Part shown: one piece after another, positions 1 through 11,083 of the stretch
Position numbering within the stretch: the stretch's first letter is position 1
How the letters are laid out: the number at the start of each line of letters is the position of its first letter
Assembly (NCBI RefSeq): GCF_014199205.1
Contig: NZ_JACIJD010000022.1
Span: 1-64,000 of the forward strand
From: Muricoccus pecuniae
GTDB lineage: Bacteria > Pseudomonadota > Alphaproteobacteria > Acetobacterales > Acetobacteraceae
Direction: 5' to 3'
DNA length: 64,000 nt
Made by a program: the position numbers and the translations under genes
The notes under the pieces: generated by a model
What the model was told of the DNA's origin: nothing
What the model saw: the letters and a program-made list of their open reading frames with translations, nothing else
The model's database searches: none

Positions 1-42
1 AGCCACACGCTCCAACATCGCGTCACCTCACCATCCGTGACG

Positions 43-1761
43 CTACCTCGCCGTCAGCACGCTCCAGGACAATACGGCCTCAAACCACCGCTTACCGATC
101 AGGAGGAGCTCAGCGATGTCCGGCGTCGGCCTGAACTTCACTACGACGCTTGCCGCCATGTTCGTCGTGGTGATCACAATCGAGGCGCCTCGGATGATGC
201 GATGGCGGCGCGCCTCTTTTCCTTCCGGTATTACGCACGCCGCACCCAACGCGAACGCCGTCCCTAAAGCCTCGATTTCGGGGTTACCCGGCTGGCGATT
301 GGCGAGCTCCTTGCGCGTGCTCGCCGGCAATGCGTCCCCGTCCAGGCGGAGCTTCTCGCGGCCGTCTGGGCCGGATATGATCAGGGTCGCTGTGTCCTCG
401 GCGCCAAGCCCCGCGTTCGCGCGACGCTCGCGCTCGCTTGCCACTGCCTCAGGGTCGAGCACAATCTTGAGCTTCCGCCCGCCTCCCTTCTTCTTCTCCG
501 TGTCGCCCTCATCCAAGGGCTGCCAGTCCTTCAGCTTCTTGATCCCGCCGATCTCCTTGATGAGCCGCATGACCTCGCGCACATCGGCGCCTCGAGCAGT
601 GAAGAGCCGCCCGTCCCGTGCCTCCGCAGCCTCTATGCGCATGATCTCGACAAGGTTCTTGGTGGCTTGTGCCCAGACGCTAGCCTTGGCTCGGTCTCCA
701 GGACGTCGGTTATCCCAGTCCTCGCGTGCCGCGTAGGCACGAAACAGCCAGTCTTGGTTGGCCGACTTATTCAGGTTGAGGCCGCGCCGCTCGATGATGC
801 GTTGGACAACTTTGAAGTCGCCGTTGTTCTGGCCCGCGATGGCTGCAACTGCCACCTGCTGCCACTCCGCGCGGTAGCTTTGGATGGTGTGTCCACGGTG
901 GAGTTGCTGGCACTCTCCGATGACTTTCCAGAGTTCTTCGTACAGCCCGCCCGCCGCCCGTGCTCCGGGCACACAGACAGTAGTGACCTGCATCGGCACC
1001 GGCAGAGTGTCCAGGAGTTCTACAGTTTCTTCTTCGTCCCGGTCCGGGAGGTCCTCGTCGCGGTCGATGTTGGCATCGAGGGCGCTGTCGGGGCCGATCT
1101 TATCGCTGGAGTGGCCACCGGTGCTCGCCTCGGGGGCGAGCAGGTCGGTCAGGCGGGATTCCGCCCCGCCTCCGGTCCCTGCCGTGCCCTCCGTCCGGCG
1201 CGCAATGTTAACCGGGACAACCTTCTGCTCCACGGTGGCTCGAGCTGCGTCTGCAACGCCGTGCTGGCGATCCAGATCGGCTGAGTTGGTCGAAGCCGAA
1301 GGCTGCTGTGCTTGGTTCTCCCCGCTTAGCGCGGTCGGCAAAGCCTCGCGCGTCTGGCCAACACCGTCTCCGGCGGCGCTAACTTCCTCGATCTTGGCGG
1401 CCGGCGTGCTGTCCGCCGACGCCGGTTCGGCGGGTGACGCGGCCGGTGTTGGTCCGTCGTAAGTCAGCCTGAGTGGGAAGGTAACCGGGGCAACTTCCGC
1501 GCTACGGGCAGATGGAGGCGCACCGATCAGGTCGCCCAGCTCAACAGCCGGCGCGGCGGTAGACGGCTCGTCCGCGTGCAGGTCGTCCTGCCTGAGGTCT
1601 GTTTTCTCGCTAGGATGCGGCCCTAAACCGACTGCGCCGCTTTCGATGCCCGCGACCTCTGTGGCGCCGTCGAGATTTGGTGCCGACGCACTGGCCGGCC
1701 GTTTCCTGCGGTCCTCCTGAGGTTCCGTGCTGCGCTTGTTCGGCTTCGTTCCGCTTGCCAT
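43..1761 (-). CDS. Hypothetical protein, disordered acidic N-terminal half
   Basis: I do not recognise the family of this 572-residue protein. The first ~245 residues are low-complexity, rich in Ala, Glu, Asp, Ser and Pro, and probably disordered. Residues ~265-450 look folded and helical, with many charged residues, Trp-containing segments and a basic KKKGGGRKLK stretch near 425. The C-terminal ~120 residues look like a mixed alpha/beta domain. There is no signal peptide or clear membrane segment. It stands alone on the minus strand, and base composition is less GC-rich than in the core genes further on, so it may belong to an accessory segment whose other end lies outside the window. A DNA- or RNA-binding role for the basic centre is only a guess. 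Confidence 0.6.
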   Translation of the reverse strand: MASGTKPNKRSTEPQEDRRKRPASASAPNLDGATEVAGIESGAVGLGPHPSEKTDLRQDDLHADEPSTAAPAVELGDLIGAPPSARSAEVAPVTFPLRLTYDGPTPAASPAEPASADSTPAAKIEEVSAAGDGVGQTREALPTALSGENQAQQPSASTNSADLDRQHGVADAARATVEQKVVPVNIARRTEGTAGTGGGAESRLTDLLAPEASTGGHSSDKIGPDSALDANIDRDEDLPDRDEEETVELLDTLPVPMQVTTVCVPGARAAGGLYEELWKVIGECQQLHRGHTIQSYRAEWQQVAVAAIAGQNNGDFKVVQRIIERRGLNLNKSANQDWLFRAYAAREDWDNRRPGDRAKASVWAQATKNLVEIMRIEAAEARDGRLFTARGADVREVMRLIKEIGGIKKLKDWQPLDEGDTEKKKGGGRKLKIVLDPEAVASERERRANAGLGAEDTATLIISGPDGREKLRLDGDALPASTRKELANRQPGNPEIEALGTAFALGAACVIPEGKEARRHRIIRGASIVITTTNMAASVVVKFRPTPDIAELLLIGKRWFEAVLSWSVLTAR

Positions 1762-2562
1762 TGCTCGCTCCTGTCGCGGAGCATGGACGGAGGACGCGTG
1801 GGATGACGGGGTACATCAGGCCACAGCGACCCCGCCACGCCCCAAGGGGTATGGTCGGTGGTCGCTGGAATCGACGGCAAATGTAGTTGCCGCCGGGCGT
1901 TGTGCCTCTCTACGCCAGCTCGGGGTCGCAAGACCCCAACGTCACCGCGCCGACCCTGCCTCTTATCGACACATGTCTGCACGACATGGTTCTGGGAGCA
2001 GTGACCGAATCAGCCTTTTCGGCTGTTGGTGTTGTTACTGACCGCGGCTGTTTCGCCGGCAGCGGCCTTCCAGCATCGAACCTGCCCCCGATGTTGGGAG
2101 CTGATCCAAGACGCGATTTAACTCATTCACGCGTCGGAGCAAGGAAAATAAATGTTTCGGATTCCGATCTACTGATGGGCCACTTGCTATGCGATCTCAT
2201 CGTCGCTCGGTGCCCTTGCCTGCGCGACGCAATGCGTGGGGACGTAGGCACGCGATATACGGCCCCTGGGAACGGCGCAGCTGTCGAGAATGTGTGAGGG
2301 GCTGTCAACGTCATGATAGCACGCCAAGGTGACGGCGCGCATTATTGTTATGTTGCAAGTATTGCAAGGTTTGCTGGAGCAGAAATGACGCCAGCGTAGG
2401 CGCATTTGCAAGATTTATGCACAGTATTCAGCAAGGGGGAGGGGACACAAGCTTGTTCTCTTGCGCCCCCTTGCTTTAACATCCCCTAAGTCGAAGAAAA
2501 ACCAAGGAGAAGCTGGCTTTCTGTGCTCTCCAAATTCCCCCAACCCTGCACACTATACTTCA
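1762..2562. other. Non-coding stretch with AT-richer core
   Basis: No gene is supported in these 800 bases. Short open frames on both strands show no domain-like composition. The part from about 2290 to 2560 is clearly poorer in GC than the surroundings. It contains a spaced TTGCAA direct repeat near 2354-2368 and the large imperfect hairpin listed separately. The stretch lies downstream of the aldehyde dehydrogenase gene and upstream of the hypothetical gene, both on the minus strand, so it should hold the terminator of the first and the promoter of the second. Confidence 0.4.
2430..2475. repeat. Imperfect 46-bp inverted repeat with nested palindrome
   Basis: AGCAAGGGGG at 2430-2439 pairs perfectly with CCCCCTTGCT at 2466-2475. 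The centre ACAAGCTTGT (2446-2455) is itself a perfect palindrome. No T-tract follows on either strand. It could terminate the minus-strand aldehyde dehydrogenase transcript, which ends about 90 bases upstream of it, or be the relic of a mobile-element end. Confidence 0.45.
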
Positions 2563-4074
2563 TCAGCCCATGTTCACCATGATTGTCTTCTTGTGGGTGA
2601 AATGCTCCAGCATCGCCTCCAGCGAGGCCTCCTTGCCCAGGCCGGAGGACTTCACCCCGCCATAGGAGAGGTTGGCCTGGACGACGAGGTTCTGGTTCAC
2701 CTGCACCAGCCCGGCCTCCAGCTTGTGCGCGAGGTTGAGCGCGACCTTCAGGTTGTTCGTCCAGAGGCTCGCCGCCAGGCCGTACTCGCTGTCATTCGCC
2801 TCCTCCAGCACGCTCTCCGCGTCGTCGAAGGGGAAGATGCAGGTGACGGGGCCGAAGATCTCCTCGCGCACCAGGCGGCTCTCCTTGTCCAGGCCCGTGA
2901 AGATGTGCGGCTGGATGAAAAGGCCCTTCCGGAGCGCGGGATCGGTGGGCATGGCGGAGCAGGCGCGGCCGTTCGCGCCCGCGGTCGCGCGGCCCTCCTC
3001 GATGAAGCCGCTGACCTTCTCGAACTGGCCCTCGGAGATGATGGTGCCGATGTCGGTCTTCTCGTCCAGCGGGTCGCCCATCACCATCTTGTCCACGCGC
3101 TCGGCCATGGCATCAACGAAGCGTTGGAAAATCGGGCGCTCGACATAGATGCGGCTGGCGGCCGTGCAGCTCTGCCCCTGGCGCGTGAAGCGCATGGAGG
3201 TGAGCGCGCCGGCCAGCGTCTTCTCGAAGTCGCAATCGGCGAAGACGATCATCGGCGACTTGCCGCCGAGCTCCAGCGTGACGGGGATGAGCTTCTCCGC
3301 CGCCGTGCGGTACACGATCTTCCCCGTCTCGACCGAGCCGGTGAAGGTGACCTTCCGCACCTTCGGATGTGCCACCAGCGGCGCCCCGCATTCCGGGCCG
3401 AAGCCTGAGACCATGTTGAACACGCCTGCCGGCAGCACGCGGTTCATCAGCTCGCAGATGCGCAGCACCGCGAGCGGCGCCTCCTCGGCGCTCTTCACCA
3501 CCACGGAATTGCCGGCCACCAGCGCGGGCGCGACCTTCAGCGCCATCAGCAGCATCGGCACGTTCCACGGGATGATCGCGCCGACCACGCCCAGCGGCTC
3601 GCGCACCGTCACCGAGAGAACCTCGGGCGCGAAGGGCACCGTCTCGCCCTTCAGCTCGCCGCCGAGGCCGCCGAAGAATTCCAGGATGTCGGCGACGGTG
3701 TTCGCCTCGACCCGGCTCTCGGTCCGCAGCGCCTTGCCCGTCTCCAGCGCGATCAGCCGGCCGAGCTCCTCGACATGGGCGCGCAGGATGGCGGCGCATT
3801 GCGCGACCAGCGCGCCACGCTTGCGGGCCGGGGTCTTGGCCCATTCCTTCTGGGCGCGCGCGGCGTCCTCCACCGCGGCCTCCACATCGGCCGCGTCGCC
3901 CTCGGCCGCGCGGGCCACCTCGTCGCCGGTCGCGGGATTCACCACGGGGAAGGTCTTGCCCGAGCGCGCGGGCACGTAGCGGCCGCCGATGAAGTGCTGG
4001 CCTGACAGCGCCTTGGCGAGGACGAAGGGGTCCATCGTCGGGGCCTCGGGCGTGGGGTGCGGGCGGTCGAGCAC
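2563..4074 (-). CDS. NAD(P)-dependent aldehyde dehydrogenase
   Basis: Oxidises an aldehyde to the carboxylate in the cytoplasm; the substrate cannot be read from the sequence. The ~503-residue length is normal for the ALDH superfamily. Visible landmarks are the IIPWNVP cofactor-loop motif near 170, FTGSVETGK near 244-252, the general base Glu268 in VTLELGGKSP, and the catalytic Cys303 in RQGQSCTA. I place the start at GTG 4074 because AAGGAGG lies about six bases upstream of it; the first ATG is 13 codons further in at 4035. It is divergent from the malonyl-CoA decarboxylase operon with a ~220-bp shared upstream region, so a link to malonate-semialdehyde or a related short-chain aldehyde is possible but inferred only from position. 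Confidence 0.9.
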   Translation of the reverse strand: MLDRPHPTPEAPTMDPFVLAKALSGQHFIGGRYVPARSGKTFPVVNPATGDEVARAAEGDAADVEAAVEDAARAQKEWAKTPARKRGALVAQCAAILRAHVEELGRLIALETGKALRTESRVEANTVADILEFFGGLGGELKGETVPFAPEVLSVTVREPLGVVGAIIPWNVPMLLMALKVAPALVAGNSVVVKSAEEAPLAVLRICELMNRVLPAGVFNMVSGFGPECGAPLVAHPKVRKVTFTGSVETGKIVYRTAAEKLIPVTLELGGKSPMIVFADCDFEKTLAGALTSMRFTRQGQSCTAASRIYVERPIFQRFVDAMAERVDKMVMGDPLDEKTDIGTIISEGQFEKVSGFIEEGRATAGANGRACSAMPTDPALRKGLFIQPHIFTGLDKESRLVREEIFGPVTCIFPFDDAESVLEEANDSEYGLAASLWTNNLKVALNLAHKLEAGLVQVNQNLVVQANLSYGGVKSSGLGKEASLEAMLEHFTHKKTIMVNMG

Positions 4075-4293
4075 GTTGTTTCCTCCTTCTGTCCCGGCAG
4101 GGGCGGGGAGGGTGCTCCCAGCCGGGAGGCACCGCAAGCCGCCCGGCCGGGCACTGGCGCAACCGTGCCTTGCGGGCGGGCCCGGCGGCGGTCAATCTCG
4201 CAGTCCCGGCGCCGTTCGGCGCGGGAGAGCCAAACCCGGCGCGCATGGCGCCGGACCCCACCCGGCGCCCGGCAGCGCCCAACGGAGGACCCG

Positions 4294-5700
4294 ATGTCCG
4301 AAGCCGCGACGACCCTCGAGCGCGACACCACGGAGGCTGAGGCCCATACCGAGCCCGCCCCCGCCGCAGCCCGCTCCTGGATCGAGCGCCTCTGGTCCTC
4401 CATCGCGGACCGCGGCCGCCTCTTCGCCTCGGTCCCGAGCGACTCCACCCCGCCTCTGGAGCGGGCCAAGAGCCTCGCCAGCGCGCTGCTGACCGAGCGC
4501 GGCGAGGCCTCCGGCGCCGCCGTGGCCCGGGAGGTGATGGCCGCGCTGCGCGACCTCGCCCCCGCGGACCGCGCCGCCTTCCACCTCTTCATGGCCACCG
4601 GCTTCGACCCGAAGCCCGAGCCGCTGCGCGCCGCCGCCGAGGCCTATCTGGCCGATCCCACCCCGCGGAACGCGGACCGGCTGGCGCGCGCCTCCGAGCC
4701 GCCGCGGCAGGAGCTGCTGCGTCGGATGAACATGTCCCCGGGCGGCACGGCCGCGCTGGTGGAGCTGCGTCGGCAACTCCTGCACGAGCTGCGCGCCGAG
4801 CCGGCGCTGAAGCCGCTGGAATCGGACCTGCACCACCTCTTCGTCTCCTGGTTCAACCGCGGCTTCCTCCAGCTCCGCCGCATCGACTGGCAGACGCCGG
4901 CGGCCGTGCTGGAGAAGATTATCCGCTACGAGGCCGTGCACGAGATCGCCGGCTGGCACGACCTTCGCCGGCGCCTCGCCGCCGACCGCCGCTGCTACGG
5001 CTTCTTCCATCCCGCCCTGCCGGACGAGCCGCTGATCTTCGTCGAGGTCGCGCTCGTCGAGGGCCTCGCGGACTCGGTCCAGCCGCTTCTCGACACCGAG
5101 CACGAGGCCGGGGCCGAGGCGCGGGCGGCGGTGGCCGACACCGCGATCTTCTACTCCATCTCCAACTGCCAGGAGGGGCTGCGCGGCATCTCCTTCGGCA
5201 ACTTCCTTATCAAGCAGGTGGTGGAGGACCTGAAGGCGGAGCTTCCGCAGCTCACCCGCTTCTCCACCCTCTCCCCCATCCCCGGCTTCCGCCGGTGGCT
5301 GGAGAAGCGCCTCGCTGACGGGAACAGCGAGGTGGATCTCGCTCCCGCGCTGGCCGAGGCGGAATGGTGGAAGGACCCGGCGCGCGCCGAGGCGCTCCGC
5401 GCGCCGCTGCTGCGCCTCTGTGCCGAGTACCTCACCAGCCCCGGGGACCGGATGGACCCCGTGGCGCGCTTCCATCTCGGGAACGGCGCGCGGCTTGAAC
5501 GAATCAACTGGCTCGGCAACACCGCGCCGCGAGGAATCCAGGAATCATACGGGCTGATGGTGAACTACCTCTACGACCGTGAAGAGATCGAGCGGAACCA
5601 CGAGGCCTTCGCGCGCGGGGGCACGGTGGTGCGCTCCGGCGCGGTGGACGCGCTGCTCGCACCGCCGAAGAAGGCGCGCAGCGCGCAGAAAGCATCGTGA
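4294..5700 (+). CDS. Malonyl-CoA decarboxylase
   Basis: Decarboxylates malonyl-CoA to acetyl-CoA. The ~468-residue protein carries the MCD family pattern: a helical N-terminal domain (to ~residue 150), then the catalytic domain with FFHPALPDEPLIFVEVAL, a conserved FYSISNCQEGLRGISFGNF segment and the RFSTLSPIPGFRRWL block. The C-terminal part keeps FHLGNGARLERINWLGN and SYGLMVNYLY, which supply the His and Tyr expected near the active site. I take the ATG at 4294 because GGAGGA sits just upstream; an open frame extends further 5' but is unlikely to be coding. Its GTGA overlap with the following CoA-transferase gene suggests translational coupling and a joint role in malonate or malonyl-CoA turnover. 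Confidence 0.92.
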   Translation: MSEAATTLERDTTEAEAHTEPAPAAARSWIERLWSSIADRGRLFASVPSDSTPPLERAKSLASALLTERGEASGAAVAREVMAALRDLAPADRAAFHLFMATGFDPKPEPLRAAAEAYLADPTPRNADRLARASEPPRQELLRRMNMSPGGTAALVELRRQLLHELRAEPALKPLESDLHHLFVSWFNRGFLQLRRIDWQTPAAVLEKIIRYEAVHEIAGWHDLRRRLAADRRCYGFFHPALPDEPLIFVEVALVEGLADSVQPLLDTEHEAGAEARAAVADTAIFYSISNCQEGLRGISFGNFLIKQVVEDLKAELPQLTRFSTLSPIPGFRRWLEKRLADGNSEVDLAPALAEAEWWKDPARAEALRAPLLRLCAEYLTSPGDRMDPVARFHLGNGARLERINWLGNTAPRGIQESYGLMVNYLYDREEIERNHEAFARGGTVVRSGAVDALLAPPKKARSAQKAS

Positions 5701-6938
5701 GCATGTCCGGATCGACCGCGCCTTCCGGCGCGTCTAATACCATCGCGCCCGGCGCGCTCGCCGGGCTGAAGGTGCTCGACCTCACCCGCGTCCTCGCCGG
5801 GCCGACCTGCACGCAGATGCTCGGCGATCTCGGCGCCGAGATCATCAAGATCGAGCGCCCGGGGGCCGGCGACGACACCCGCGGCTTCGCCCCGCCCTAT
5901 GTGCCGCGCACGACGGAGAGCGCCTATTTCGTCGGCGTGAACCGCAACAAGAAGTCGGTCACGCTCGACATCGCGAGGCCCGAGGGGCAGGAGATCATCC
6001 ACCGGCTGCTCGCCGAGTGCGACATCCTCGTCGAGAACTTCAAGGTCGGCGCGCTGGCGAAGTACGGGCTGGGCTGGGAGGACCTGAAGGACCGGTATCC
6101 CCGGCTGATCTACTGCTCCATCACCGGCTTCGGCCAGACCGGCCCCTACGCGCCGCGCCCGGGCTATGACGCGCTGATCCAGGCCATGGGCGGCGTCATG
6201 TCGCTCACGGGCGAGATCGAGGGCGAGCCGCAGAAGGTCGGCATCCCCGTCGCCGATCTCTTCGCCGGGCTCTACGGCTGCATCGGCGTGCTCGCGGCGG
6301 TGAACCACCGCAACGCCACGGGGCAGGGGCAGCGGATCGATATCGGCATGCTCGACACCCATGTCGCCTGGCTGGCGAACCAGGGCATGAACTATCTCGC
6401 CACTGGCGAGAACCCGCCGCGCCTGGGCAACCAGCACCCGAACATCGTCCCCTACCAGGTCTTCCCGAGTCAGGACGGCTACATCGTCCTCTCCGTCGGC
6501 AACGACCCGACCTTCGAGCGCTTCTGCAAGCTCACGGGCCAGGAGGCCCTGCTGGCGGATGAGCGCTTCGCGACGAATGCGAAGCGCGTGGAGAACCGCC
6601 AGCTCGTCACCGACACCCTCACCCCCGTCATGCGCACGCGCAGCACGAAGGAGTGGGTGGAGGCGCTGGAAGCGGCGAAGATCGGCTGCGGCCCGATCAA
6701 CACGCTGCGCGACGTGTTCGAGGACCCGCATGTGAAGGCGCGCGAGGTGATTGTGGAGATGGATCACGCGAGCGGCGAGACCGTGCAGGTCATCGCCAAC
6801 CCCGTGCGGCTCTCGGCGACGCCGCCCTCCTATCGCAGCGCGGCGCCCGTGCTCGGCCAGCACACGGAGGAGGTTCTGGCGCGCCTCGGCCTGAGCGCGG
6901 AGGAGATGGCGAAGCTGCGGGCCGATGGCGTCGCCTGA
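5697..6938 (+). CDS. CaiB/BaiF family (class III) CoA-transferase
   Basis: Moves CoA between acyl groups through an aspartyl anhydride. The ~413 residues show the usual N-terminal LKVLDLTRVLAGP, the LGAEIIKIERPG segment, NRNKKSVTLD, the DILVENFKVG block and IPVADLFAGLYG, whose Asp is the expected catalytic residue. The GTG start at 5697 overlaps the previous stop codon; an ATG two codons later is an alternative. Coupling to malonyl-CoA decarboxylase suggests that it loads malonate, or a related diacid, with CoA, but CaiB-family substrates cannot be predicted from motifs alone. Confidence 0.9.
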   Translation: MSMSGSTAPSGASNTIAPGALAGLKVLDLTRVLAGPTCTQMLGDLGAEIIKIERPGAGDDTRGFAPPYVPRTTESAYFVGVNRNKKSVTLDIARPEGQEIIHRLLAECDILVENFKVGALAKYGLGWEDLKDRYPRLIYCSITGFGQTGPYAPRPGYDALIQAMGGVMSLTGEIEGEPQKVGIPVADLFAGLYGCIGVLAAVNHRNATGQGQRIDIGMLDTHVAWLANQGMNYLATGENPPRLGNQHPNIVPYQVFPSQDGYIVLSVGNDPTFERFCKLTGQEALLADERFATNAKRVENRQLVTDTLTPVMRTRSTKEWVEALEAAKIGCGPINTLRDVFEDPHVKAREVIVEMDHASGETVQVIANPVRLSATPPSYRSAAPVLGQHTEEVLARLGLSAEEMAKLRADGVA

Positions 6939-7803
6939 GGGGCCCATTCCCGGCGCCTTCCGCTGCGCCCTCGGCCCGGCGACGGCGGTGCTGCGCTGGG
7001 TGGAATGGGGGCCGCCGGACGGCATGCCGGTGGTCTGCGTCCACGGCCTCACGCGCACGGGCCGCGACTTCGACGCCCTGGCGAAGCGCCTCGCCTCGCT
7101 CGGGCGGCGCGTGATCTGCCCCGACGTCTTCGGGCGCGGCAACAGCGACTGGCTGCCGGACGGCACGCTCTACGCCGTTCCCGTCTATGCCCTCGCCTTC
7201 CGGCAGTTCCTGGAGGCGCTGCCCCGGCCCTATGACTGGGTCGGCACCTCCATGGGCGGGCTGATCGGCATGGCGGTGGCCGGGATGCCGGAGTTCGCGC
7301 CGCGGCGAATGGTGCTGAACGATGTCGGCCCCTTCCTGCCCGCGGCGGCGCTGCGGCGGATCGCGGCCTATCTCTCGCTGCGTCCCGATTTCACCGATCT
7401 GGACGAGGTGGAGACGCATCTGCGCCTCGTCCATGCCGGCTTCGGCCAGCTTTCCGACGAGACCTGGCGCCAGATGGCGGAGACGAGCGCGCGCCGCGCG
7501 CCGGGTGGGCGCCTCGTGCTGCACTACGATCCCGCCATCGCCGGCCCGATGCTGGGCGGGGAGATCGCGGATGTCGATCTCTGGCCGGTCTGGGAGGCGG
7601 TCTCGCCGCCCGTGCTCGTGCTGCGCGGCGCCGAGAGCGACCTGCTGGAGGAGGGAACGGCGGCGCGCATGGCCGAGCGCCCCGGCGTCACCCTCGCCAC
7701 CATCCCGGGTTGCGGCCACGCGCCCGGGCTCGTCGATCCCGTGCAGACCGATCTGATTGTCGATTTCCTCTCGGGAAGTGGTGCCGCAACCCGAACGGAT
7801 TGA
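6925..7803 (+). CDS. Alpha/beta hydrolase
   Basis: A 292-residue soluble alpha/beta-hydrolase-fold enzyme. It has the oxyanion motif VCVHGLTRTGRDF near residues 33-45, the nucleophile elbow GTSMGGLIG near 107, and a late GCGHAPGL that supplies the catalytic His. Its start lies inside the end of the CoA-transferase gene (14-base overlap), so it is the third gene of the malonyl-CoA decarboxylase operon. A thioesterase or ester-hydrolase role in the same pathway is plausible, but the substrate is unknown. Confidence 0.85.
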   Translation: MASPEGPIPGAFRCALGPATAVLRWVEWGPPDGMPVVCVHGLTRTGRDFDALAKRLASLGRRVICPDVFGRGNSDWLPDGTLYAVPVYALAFRQFLEALPRPYDWVGTSMGGLIGMAVAGMPEFAPRRMVLNDVGPFLPAAALRRIAAYLSLRPDFTDLDEVETHLRLVHAGFGQLSDETWRQMAETSARRAPGGRLVLHYDPAIAGPMLGGEIADVDLWPVWEAVSPPVLVLRGAESDLLEEGTAARMAERPGVTLATIPGCGHAPGLVDPVQTDLIVDFLSGSGAATRTD

Positions 7804-7852
7804 TCACGTTCCAGCCCCCGATGCCGAAGAGGCAGTGCTGGAGACGCGACAT

Positions 7853-8986
7853 ATGACGACACTTTCCCGCCGCGGGACGCTGATGCTTCCGTTCGGCCTC
7901 GCGGCCCTCACCTCGGCCTGCGCGGGCACGGGGCCGGGGACCACGGGCATGCCGGCCGATCCGTCCGGCCGCGCGGACCCGGAGCAGCTCGCGCTGCTGC
8001 GGACGCTGGCGGGGATGAACCCGAGGCCGATCGAGTCCCTGAGCGCGGCCGAGGCGCGGCGCCAGCCCTCCTACGCCGATGCCGTCAAGGCGCGCGCGGT
8101 CGAGCTGGCGAACACGAATCCCGGGCGCGTGATCGGCAGCCAGGAGGACATGACCCTCACCACCTCGCCGACGCCGCTGCTGGCGCGGCTGTACCGCCCG
8201 ATCGTCACGCACAACCGGCCGCTGCCGCTGATCGTCTACTTCCACGGGGGTGGTTGGGTGATCGCGAACATCGACACCTACGACTCCTCCGCCCGCGCCC
8301 TCTGCCGGCTGAGCGAGGCACTCGTCCTCTCCGTGCACTACCGCCAGGGCCCCGAGTTCCGCTTCCCCACCGCGCATGACGACGCGAATGTCGCCTATGT
8401 CTGGGCCGTGCGGAACGCGGCGACGATCGGCGCGGACCCGAACAGGATCGCCATCGCCGGCGAGAGCGCGGGCGGCAACCTCGCCCTCAACGCCGCGATC
8501 TACGCGCGGGACACCCGCCTCCCGGCGCCGCGCGCCGTCGCCGCCATCTATCCCGTCGGCGGCGTGAACCTGAACACGCCCTCCTACGAGCAGTTCGCGG
8601 CGGCGAAGCCGCTGAACCGCGCGATGATCGAGTGGTTCGTGCGGAACTACACCCGCGGCCCGCAGGACCTGCAGGACCCTCGGCTCGACCTGATCGGCAA
8701 GGCGAACCTCGCCGGGCTGCCGCCGGTGACGCTGGTGAATGCGGAGATCGACCCGCTGCAGTCCGACGGCACGCTGCTCGCCGACAAGCTGCGCGCCGCC
8801 AACGTGCCCGTGAAGCACATGGTCTATCCCGGCGTGACGCACGAGTTCTTCGGCGCCGACGCCGTGCTGACCAAGGCGCGGCAGGCGCAGGAGTTCGTGG
8901 GCGCCGAGTTGCGCAGCGCCTTCGACGCCCCGGTCCCCGCGCCGCAGCCGCAGGGCCGCCGCCCGGTCCGGCGCCAGGGCGCCTGA
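7853..8986 (+). CDS. HSL-family (GDXG) esterase/lipase, probably exported
   Basis: A carboxylesterase of the hormone-sensitive-lipase type. The motifs are HGGGWV for the oxyanion hole, GESAGGN for the nucleophile Ser, NAEIDPLQSDG for the acid and PGVTHEFF for the His. The N-terminus from the ATG at 7853 reads MTTLSRRGTLMLPFGLAALTSAC, a twin-Arg-like signal ending in a Cys, so export and perhaps lipid anchoring are likely. The in-frame extension upstream overlaps the previous gene and has no signal-like features, so I rejected it. It ends 22 bases before the hemB stop codon, with a hairpin between them. Confidence 0.87.
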   Translation: MTTLSRRGTLMLPFGLAALTSACAGTGPGTTGMPADPSGRADPEQLALLRTLAGMNPRPIESLSAAEARRQPSYADAVKARAVELANTNPGRVIGSQEDMTLTTSPTPLLARLYRPIVTHNRPLPLIVYFHGGGWVIANIDTYDSSARALCRLSEALVLSVHYRQGPEFRFPTAHDDANVAYVWAVRNAATIGADPNRIAIAGESAGGNLALNAAIYARDTRLPAPRAVAAIYPVGGVNLNTPSYEQFAAAKPLNRAMIEWFVRNYTRGPQDLQDPRLDLIGKANLAGLPPVTLVNAEIDPLQSDGTLLADKLRAANVPVKHMVYPGVTHEFFGADAVLTKARQAQEFVGAELRSAFDAPVPAPQPQGRRPVRRQGA

Positions 8987-8995
8987 CGAGCCGTC

Positions 8996-11040
<2,045 letters not shown>

Positions 11041-11083
11041 CCCCGCCGTTCCACCCCCGGCGCGACCCGTGGTACAGGGCCGC

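Noticed and set aside
116-1462. Long open frames on the plus strand opposite the 572-codon gene
   Set aside because: They are antisense to a longer frame, and their Arg/Ser-rich composition is typical of mirror reading in GC-rich DNA.
1887-2297. A 136-codon plus-strand frame in the left gap
   Set aside because: It has no ribosome-binding site, no motif, and cysteine-rich random composition.
4192-5475. A 427-codon frame antisense to malonyl-CoA decarboxylase
   Set aside because: The composition is rich in Gly, Arg and Leu without domain motifs, while the plus strand encodes a clear enzyme.
5571-7166. A 531-codon minus-strand frame across the CoA-transferase
   Set aside because: It is fully antisense to a recognised gene and shows no family pattern.
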